From contig JAWXTR010000111.1 of the NCBI GenBank assembly GCA_044433365.1, positions 1 through 8,467 of the forward strand: a stretch of 8,467 nt of DNA, read 5' to 3'. Shown here piece by piece: positions 1 to 4,638 of the stretch; the stretch's first letter is position 1, and each line of letters starts with the position of its first letter. A program made the position numbers and the translations under genes. The DNA comes from CAMQVM01 sp044433365. Lineage in GTDB: Bacteria; Bacteroidota; Bacteroidia; Bacteroidales; Rikenellaceae. The notes below the pieces were generated by a model. That model did no database searches. It saw nothing but the letters and a program-made list of their open reading frames with translations, and had not been told where the DNA came from.

Positions 1-117
1 ATATTTTTCACTATTAAATCTCAATATAGAACCACTATATTTTCGATTCAATAGCAAAAAATCTCATCTCCAATAGCACTATTAAAAATACACCAATAAT
101 TATTTTACCCTACTTAA
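1..117 (+). repeat. Left copy of a dispersed 117-bp repeat (inverted with respect to 8351-8467)
   Basis: This segment matches the reverse complement of 8351-8467 at 116 of 117 positions. The only mismatch is at 81 (A here, T in the other copy). The inner part, 70-119, also matches 4576-4625 at 47 of 50 positions in the same orientation. Inside it are a small hairpin (AATATAG at 23-29, CTATATT at 35-41), two CAATAGCA boxes at 49-56 and 71-78 (22 bp apart), two CACTATTAAA boxes at 9-18 and 77-86, and two AAATCTCA boxes at 16-23 and 59-66. The true outer boundary is unknown because the window ends within the repeat. No gene starts directly downstream of this copy, unlike the other two. Confidence 0.93.
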
Positions 118-209
118 AACTCATCTTTTGGGCTATTGTTAAATAGAATATTAGGATTAGGCGCATAGAGCGCACTCGTTACAACACCCTCTATTCTTGA
201 TTTTGCCAT
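114..209 (-). pseudogene. Possible detached 3' part of the small lipoprotein gene (31 codons)
   Basis: On the minus strand an open frame runs from ATG at 209 to TAA at 116-114. It contains the residues IEGVV followed by SALYAPNP, which is how the inner inverted-repeat arm reads in this frame. It then continues as NILFNNSPKDEF and stops at the edge of the 117-bp repeat. The nucleotides GGTGTTGTAA just before the arm also occur, in the same reading frame, in the lipoprotein frame at 310-426 (as GGVV). Joining the two at that shared stretch would give an uninterrupted lipoprotein of about 50 residues. I infer that this is a separated or duplicated tail of that gene. It is very short, no promoter or ribosome site supports it, and it could be a chance frame. 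Confidence 0.22.
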
Positions 210-327
210 TATTTACGATGCAAAGCACTGGGCTTAATGCGGTTTGTCTATAAGTTTAAATATTCATGTGTCACATTACCAAGCTATAAGCCTTAAAATA
301 TAGTGCGCTCTATGCGCCTAATCCTAA
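151..327. repeat. 177-bp unit bounded by perfect 26-bp inverted repeats (MITE-like or invertible)
   Basis: The arm at 151-176 begins TTAGGATTAGGCGC and is the exact reverse complement of 302-327, with 125 bp between the arms. Each arm carries an inner GCGC-ATAGA-GCGC near-palindrome and is clearly richer in G+C than its surroundings. The enclosed 177-301 contains no convincing gene of its own. The loop is too long for a transcription terminator. The structure fits a non-autonomous mobile element with terminal inverted repeats, or a site-specific inversion unit. I see no clear target-site duplication at the outer edges (GAATA on the left, CTCAT on the right) and no recombinase or transposase gene in the window, so the mechanism is open. 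Confidence 0.8.
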
Positions 328-426
328 CTCATAATTTACAACACCACCTTTTATTGTGTTGCTACCATTATTACAACTTACTATTGTTAGTAGAAGTAAT
401 AGTTTGAAAATCACTGATTTTTTCAT
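310..426 (-). CDS. Very small lipoprotein reading frame (38 codons), probably truncated by the inverted-repeat unit
   Basis: On the minus strand ATG at 426 opens a 38-residue frame that ends at TAG (312-310). The first 18 residues form a classic lipoprotein signal: MKK, then a hydrophobic core (IFKLLLLLTI), then a lipobox IVS-C with the acylated Cys at residue 18. The mature part would be only NNGSNTIKGGVVNYE followed by LGLGA. The last six residues (L34 onward) are encoded by the right arm of the 26-bp inverted repeat at 302-327, and the stop codon lies inside that arm. The natural end of the gene has therefore probably been replaced. A good Bacteroidetes promoter lies 45 nt upstream. No RBS-like purine run is evident, as is usual in this group. 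I do not recognise the family. It may be a broken gene, a genuine micro-lipoprotein, or just the start of a small RNA. Confidence 0.5.
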   Translation of the reverse strand: MKKSVIFKLLLLLTIVSCNNGSNTIKGGVVNYELGLGA

Positions 427-470
427 AATATTAAAGTTTTAGAGCTTAAAGGAATTAATAATTAATATCA

Positions 471-501
471 CAAAGTTATAATTATTATTTTAATATTACA
501 A
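471..501 (-). promoter_or_regulatory. Bacteroidetes-type promoter for the small lipoprotein frame
   Basis: Read on the minus strand, TTG (501-499) is followed by a 20-nt spacer and then TAACTTTG (478-471). This matches the Bacteroidetes -33 TTG / -7 TAnnTTTG consensus with normal spacing. Transcription would start near 464, giving a leader of about 38 nt before the ATG at 426. It is the best complete promoter match in the window and lies past the fucosidase terminator, so it would make a separate transcript. Confidence 0.6.
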
Positions 502-534
502 TTAACATTGTAGTTTTTTGAAATAATTTACAAA

Positions 535-568
535 AAAAGAGTCTAAAATTATAATTTTAGACTCTTTT
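535..568 (-). terminator. Intrinsic terminator downstream of the fucosidase gene
   Basis: The 34 bp are a perfect palindrome. The arm at 535-550 (AAAAGAGTCTAAAATT) pairs with 553-568. On the minus strand the hairpin ends in a run of seven T (538-532), about 50 nt past the fucosidase stop codon. The plus strand has only a short T-run, so termination is expected mainly for the leftward fucosidase transcript, with weak bidirectional activity possible. Confidence 0.75.
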
Positions 569-618
569 ATAAATATTTAATGAACTAGATAGTTTTTACG
601 ACTTAGTGTTACTCGTTA

Positions 619-1974
619 TTAAAATTTATTATAATGAACAAGCGTTATCTCAGAAATTTTAGGAGAACCGCTTTTTTCGGTGATTGTAAACATAAATTTC
701 TGAGCAGTAATATCCTCGAAATTTGCTGTAAAGTTGAATGTTAAATCTTTGCCCTCGACTATTTTTACCCATTTTCCTCCAACTAGTGCTGAAAGTGTAA
801 ATGCTTTGGTGGTTCGTGTTCTCTCCTCTTCACCGCACACTAGCTTGTTGAATGTTGTAGGTTTTCCATAATCTAAAATTATAGATGGTTGCATTTGTGA
901 AGGTTCTGGCTCCCAATATGTAAATAAATCGGCATCAAGAACATTACGAGCAACATTTCCTCCAACAGATTGAGCTATAGCTTTTACATTTGCATGAGGT
1001 TTTGTTGGCGTTGGAAGCTCTTTCATATCAGCAGGTTTTTTCCAAGCTCTACCCACCTCTTTTAATCTTTCTACTACGTTTTGATCCATTAGACCTTTGT
1101 CGTTTGGTGCAGCGTTAAGTAGGTAGTTTGCGTTATGAGAGTTGCAAAAATCAAGTTCGCTAAGAATTTCAGCAAGTGGTTTTAAATCCATATAGGCATA
1201 CTCTTTCTCCCAAAACCAAGCTGGTTGGATTGTAGGTCCTTGTTGTGAAGGTAGAGTGTTGTCGTAAGGACAGTGTTGACCATGAGTAGCCTCGTAGTGA
1301 ACGACTTGCGTAAGACTGCTATCTGTTTTGCAGCTATGGTTGATTACAAGACAGTTTGGCTGAATTGAGTGGATATGGTCTGCAAGAGTGTGATAAGGTA
1401 TATCCTCAAATGTTGGGCATTTTCCCCAAACTGAACCCCAACCGTCAATTACAAGGCAAGTAATTTCACCGTAGTTGGTAAGTAGCTCGGTAAGCTGAGT
1501 TTTTGTGTAATCTATGTCAAAACTCGATACGTTATTTTTCTCAATTAGATGTTGTCTATCCCAAACCGAGAAGTATAGACCTACTTTCAGACCTTTTTTG
1601 CGAAAAGCATCTACATACTCCCTAACAATATCTCTTTCGTAAGAGCTACTAGCTACATCATACTCTGTAACTGAGCTATCCCAAAGACAGAAACCATCGT
1701 GGTGTTTGGTTGTAAAGACTGCATACGACATTTTTGCCGAAGCTGCTGCCTCTGCCCATTGATTGCAGTTTAGAGCTGTAGGATTGAATGATTTTGGGTC
1801 GTGACCCGGAAGTGCCCACTGCTCAGCGTGGAAAGTACCCATATTAAAGTGGATAAACATACCAAAGCGGTTATTTAGAAAATCTTTAACAACATCTTTG
1901 TTTTGTGAATAGCCTTGTAGTGAAGCCGAAGCTGCTGCAAGTAAAAGCAGTAGTTTAGTAAATTTTTTTCTCAT
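619..1974 (-). CDS. Secreted alpha-L-fucosidase, GH29, with C-terminal discoidin-like domain
   Basis: This 451-residue protein should hydrolyse terminal alpha-linked fucose from glycans in the periplasm or at the surface. A signal peptide covers residues 1-23 (KK, a leucine core, then GYS before Q24). GH29 hallmarks follow: RFGMFIHF at 36-43, the TKHHDGF block at 89-95, GLYFSVWDR at 132-140 and NYLLNAAPND at 283-292. D177 in LVIDGWG is the expected nucleophile, and E229 in HYEAT is a plausible acid/base (inference from spacing). Residues about 335-451 look like an F5/8 type C (CBM32-like) beta-sandwich. Length is normal for the family. The gene stands alone, with no SusC/SusD pair, sulfatase or regulator beside it, so it is not part of a polysaccharide utilization locus in this window. 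A TATCTTTG box lies just upstream and a terminator just downstream, suggesting a monocistronic unit. Linkage preference cannot be read from sequence. Confidence 0.92.
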   Translation of the reverse strand: MRKKFTKLLLLLAAASASLQGYSQNKDVVKDFLNNRFGMFIHFNMGTFHAEQWALPGHDPKSFNPTALNCNQWAEAAASAKMSYAVFTTKHHDGFCLWDSSVTEYDVASSSYERDIVREYVDAFRKKGLKVGLYFSVWDRQHLIEKNNVSSFDIDYTKTQLTELLTNYGEITCLVIDGWGSVWGKCPTFEDIPYHTLADHIHSIQPNCLVINHSCKTDSSLTQVVHYEATHGQHCPYDNTLPSQQGPTIQPAWFWEKEYAYMDLKPLAEILSELDFCNSHNANYLLNAAPNDKGLMDQNVVERLKEVGRAWKKPADMKELPTPTKPHANVKAIAQSVGGNVARNVLDADLFTYWEPEPSQMQPSIILDYGKPTTFNKLVCGEEERTRTTKAFTLSALVGGKWVKIVEGKDLTFNFTANFEDITAQKFMFTITEKSGSPKISEITLVHYNKF

Positions 1975-2002
1975 GTTTTGTCTTTTGGTTAGTTATATAG
2001 AG

Positions 2003-2010
2003 CAAAGATA
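2003..2010 (-). promoter_or_regulatory. Probable -7 box for the fucosidase gene
   Basis: The minus strand reads TATCTTTG, a full match to TAnnTTTG, placing the start of transcription near 1997 and leaving a leader of roughly 22 nt. No TTG is found at the usual -33 distance, so the assignment rests on the -7 box and its position alone. Confidence 0.42.
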
Positions 2011-2063
2011 ATAATTAAAATTTAATAAATTGTAATATAAGTAAAAAATTAAACTTTTTATAT

Positions 2064-2071
2064 TACCTTTG
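2064..2071 (+). promoter_or_regulatory. Probable -7 box for the phosphoesterase/Omp85 operon
   Basis: TACCTTTG matches TAnnTTTG, predicting transcription start near 2078 and a leader of about 60 nt before the ATG at 2141. It sits back to back with the fucosidase -7 box in the divergent intergenic space. The nearest TTG (2030-2032) is too far upstream to be a normal -33 element. Confidence 0.42.
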
Positions 2072-2080
2072 CTAAGATAA

Positions 2081-2124
2081 GGGAACTTCTAAAAATCGAA
2101 TAATACCAATTATTAGAACTCCCC
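2081..2124 (+). promoter_or_regulatory. Hairpin in the predicted 5' leader of the phosphoesterase gene
   Basis: GGGAACTTCTAA (2081-2092) can pair with TTAGAACTCCCC (2113-2124) at 10 of 12 positions. An alternative inner stem is TAATA (2101-2105) with TATTA (2111-2115). It would begin within a few bases of the predicted transcript start, so it could protect the 5' end or tune translation. There is no sign of a known riboswitch. Confidence 0.35.
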
Positions 2125-2140
2125 ATAAAACAGATTTTAG

Positions 2141-2635
2141 ATGGTAAAAGTAGGGGTAGTTTCAGACACGCATGGCTATTTTGATGCAAAATTAGAGGCT
2201 TTTTTCGATGATATTGATATTTTGATACATGCAGGAGATATCGGTGATTTGGATTTGGCAGATAGATTAGAGGGATTATACAATTTTAAGGCGGTTTATG
2301 GTAATATTGATAACCACAAAGTTAGAATTGTCTATAAAAGAGATGCTATCTTTAATATTGAGGGGGTTAAGCTATTTGTAACCCATATTGGAGGTTATCC
2401 ACAGCACTACTACCAAGATATTAAGCCTATAATCAAAAAAGAGCGACCAAATATAGTGGTTTGTGGTCACTCTCATATCTTAAAGGTAATCTACGATAAA
2501 GAGTTAGACCACCTACATATAAATCCGGGAGCTGCTGGCATTAAAGGGTTTCATAAAGTACGAACAGCTATTCGATTTAAGATTGATGGCGACAAAATTT
2601 TAGATATGGAAGTTGGTGAATGGAAAAGAGGATAA
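2141..2635 (+). CDS. YfcE/MJ0936-type metallophosphoesterase
   Basis: This 164-residue cytoplasmic protein has the complete calcineurin-like metal-binding set: SDTHG with D9 and H11, HAGD with D33, GNID with N55, TH with H82, and GHSH with H110 and H112, followed by NPGA at 128-131. Length and motif spacing fit the small YfcE/MJ0936 family, which hydrolyses phosphodiesters (often shown on artificial substrates) with two divalent metals. The natural substrate is unknown. It has no signal peptide. The start is chosen because MVKVGVVSDTHG begins directly with the first beta strand. Its last 16 nt overlap the start of the Omp85-like gene, so the two are almost certainly co-transcribed and translationally coupled. 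Confidence 0.9.
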   Translation: MVKVGVVSDTHGYFDAKLEAFFDDIDILIHAGDIGDLDLADRLEGLYNFKAVYGNIDNHKVRIVYKRDAIFNIEGVKLFVTHIGGYPQHYYQDIKPIIKKERPNIVVCGHSHILKVIYDKELDHLHINPGAAGIKGFHKVRTAIRFKIDGDKILDMEVGEWKRG

Positions 2636-4548
2636 AAAAATATCTTCGGCTATTTTTAATAGCTTTTTTGACTATGGTTAGTGCATCTACTATCTATGGT
2701 CAGAATATTGACACCCTTAATTCTAAAAGTTTTAAAACTCAAAAACAGTTTGACGACACACTATCTCAAAAAGAGGGGATAAAGATAGTAGATGATAGCT
2801 ATTATAATGAGACGGTAGATAAGGATGTTCTTCCTATAGATTCAATTAATAAAAAAAATCGTAAATTTTTATCTTTTATAGTAAAAAATATCTATTCTGG
2901 AACAGGAAGCGATACACAAATCGAGGGTAAAGAGAGTGAATTTAGCGATGAGAATAGTCGCTATGCCTATCTTAATGGATATAAGATAGATACAATTGTA
3001 TTTATTTCTGAAAGAATTGGTGGTAGCCAAAAAGGAATGCGAAAAATGGAGCGACTTGGCTCAAATATCACTAATGCACTCCATGTAACCACAAAATCGA
3101 GAGTTTTAAGAAAGAGTATGCTATTAAAACAGGACGACTATTTTAATGTTAACAACTTAGCTCTCTCCGAATTTTTACTTCGCCAAACAGGCTATCTTAC
3201 CGATGCCCGTATTACGCCTATGCCTCTTGCCGACTCAACTATGGCGTTGGTGGTTGTAACTCGTGATAAGTTATCGTTAGGGGGCGCATTAAGTTATGTC
3301 TCCTACGAAGATTCTAAAATTTCGGTTTACGATCGAAATTTTTTGGGGTATGGTAACACTTTTGAAATTGCAGAATATTTTAATAAAGCCACTTTCGACC
3401 CCTATACCGCTATAGGTGTCAAGCATGTATTTAATAATATGTGGGGTAGTTTCACCAATTTTCGTACTGAAGCGGCTTATGGTGAGGATAGGCTAAAATT
3501 GGAGGCTGAGCTAACGAAAAATTTTGTTAAAGCAGGAGATTATGCCTACGGAGCAGGTTTTTTAAGAGATAAATGGCTGCAAAATTTTGGTATTGTAGAT
3601 ACTCTATTTCTTAGCGACTACAAAAATGAATTTGCATGGTTTGGAAAGTCGTTTAATTGGGGTAATAGAGGCAATACTCCGTTTATTACTGTTGGGTATG
3701 ACAAAATGGAGTTTTACGACACACCCGATTTAAATCTTGAGCAAAATCCCTATTTTAGAGATGCAAAATCGGTACTTTCTACATTGGGAATATACAGAGA
3801 AAACTACTACCAATCCAATATGATTAATAGTTTTGGTTATACAGAAGATATTCCCTATGGTTATAAGGCTGAGTTAACTGGTGGTAAGGTGTGGGATAGT
3901 TATGGCGACTACTACTATGCTCGTGCCCTATTTTCACTAGGTAAAAAGAGCCTATTTGGCTATTTTAATACCTCTGTTGAATTTAGTACCTATATTAATA
4001 AGTCTGATTATGAGCGTTCTATTGTAAAATATGACCTTATGTATATGTCGAATCTATTTCGATTTAAGAAGAATTTTAATCTGCGTCTATTTTTGAGGAC
4101 AGGCTATACTGGTGGGTTTAACATGCTTGACGGAGAGCGACAGAGAGTATCTTTAACAAACTATTACTACAGGCTTCGAGGAATTGGGTTTGATAACTTT
4201 TATGGTACATCTCGTATCTTTGCATCTCAAGAGAATGTACTGTTTACTCCATGGCATGTTCTTGGTTTTCGTTTTGCTCTATTTAACTTTTGTGATGTTG
4301 CAACTCTGGGAATGAACAGTAATCCATTTAAAAACGATTTTGCAGGTAGTTTAGGAGTTGGTATTCGTATCCGTAACGATAACCTTATTTTTGACTCAAT
4401 AGAGATTAGATTATCGACTTTGCTAAATTATCAAAAGGGGTATATTAACAAGTGGAACTACGTAACCTCACCACAAGAGGTGCTTTTAAATCGCTTTGTT
4501 CCCACTGCTCCTTCTGTTACAACATTAGAGACCTATTTCGATAGGTAA
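2620..4548 (+). CDS. BamA/TamA-like (Omp85) outer-membrane beta-barrel protein
   Basis: This 642-residue protein has a signal peptide at 1-27 (hydrophobic core 9-23, cleavage before Q28). A polar, probably flexible stretch follows to about 117, then one POTRA-like module at about 120-216: YKIDTIVF, VLRKSMLLKQDDYF, LRQTGYLTDARI, MALVVVTRD. From about 220 to the end the sequence has alternating aromatic/polar strands and Tyr/Phe/Gly-rich turns typical of a 16-strand barrel. LRG at 519-521, inside YRLRGIGFDNFYG, fits the conserved R-G of the Omp85 loop 6, and the following SQENVLFTPW fits the next strand. Canonical BamA has five POTRA domains, so this is not the main BamA but a shorter Bacteroidetes paralogue. 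It may insert or export an envelope component, but the substrate is unknown. It overlaps the phosphoesterase gene by 16 nt. No terminator separates it from the nuclease gene downstream. Confidence 0.8.
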   Translation: MEKRIKKYLRLFLIAFLTMVSASTIYGQNIDTLNSKSFKTQKQFDDTLSQKEGIKIVDDSYYNETVDKDVLPIDSINKKNRKFLSFIVKNIYSGTGSDTQIEGKESEFSDENSRYAYLNGYKIDTIVFISERIGGSQKGMRKMERLGSNITNALHVTTKSRVLRKSMLLKQDDYFNVNNLALSEFLLRQTGYLTDARITPMPLADSTMALVVVTRDKLSLGGALSYVSYEDSKISVYDRNFLGYGNTFEIAEYFNKATFDPYTAIGVKHVFNNMWGSFTNFRTEAAYGEDRLKLEAELTKNFVKAGDYAYGAGFLRDKWLQNFGIVDTLFLSDYKNEFAWFGKSFNWGNRGNTPFITVGYDKMEFYDTPDLNLEQNPYFRDAKSVLSTLGIYRENYYQSNMINSFGYTEDIPYGYKAELTGGKVWDSYGDYYYARALFSLGKKSLFGYFNTSVEFSTYINKSDYERSIVKYDLMYMSNLFRFKKNFNLRLFLRTGYTGGFNMLDGERQRVSLTNYYYRLRGIGFDNFYGTSRIFASQENVLFTPWHVLGFRFALFNFCDVATLGMNSNPFKNDFAGSLGVGIRIRNDNLIFDSIEIRLSTLLNYQKGYINKWNYVTSPQEVLLNRFVPTAPSVTTLETYFDR

Positions 4549-4620
4549 GTAGTGTAAAACAATTATTGCCATTGTCCAATAGCACTTTTAAAAATAGACC
4601 AATAATTATTTTACCCTATT
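4548..4620 (+). promoter_or_regulatory. Inverted arms in the leader of the nuclease gene
   Basis: Positions 4548-4568 and 4600-4620 are inverted copies of each other at 18 of 21 positions, the core being GTAAAAcAATTATTG against CAATAATTATTTTAC, with a 31-nt loop. The right arm lies inside the dispersed-repeat copy, so the left arm is like a second, reversed piece of that repeat. It could be an RNA hairpin or a pair of operator half-sites before the nuclease ATG. I found no TAnnTTTG box here, so whether the nuclease has its own promoter is unclear. Confidence 0.4.
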
Positions 4621-4625
4621 TAAAA
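4576..4625 (+). repeat. Partial (50-bp) internal copy of the dispersed edge repeat
   Basis: It matches 70-119 at 47 of 50 positions, starting CCAATAGCAC and ending CCCTATTTAAAA. At the position where the two edge copies differ it carries T, like the right copy. It ends 13 nt before the ATG of the nuclease gene, in the same orientation relative to that gene as the copy at 8351-8467 has relative to the YbjN-like gene. The outer 69 bp of the edge copies are absent here. Confidence 0.85.
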
Positions 4626-4638
4626 ACGATACTATATA

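Noticed and set aside
151..327. Transcription terminator made by the 26-bp inverted arms
   Set aside because: The loop would be 125 nt and no T-tract follows either arm; a real terminator palindrome is present separately at 535-568.
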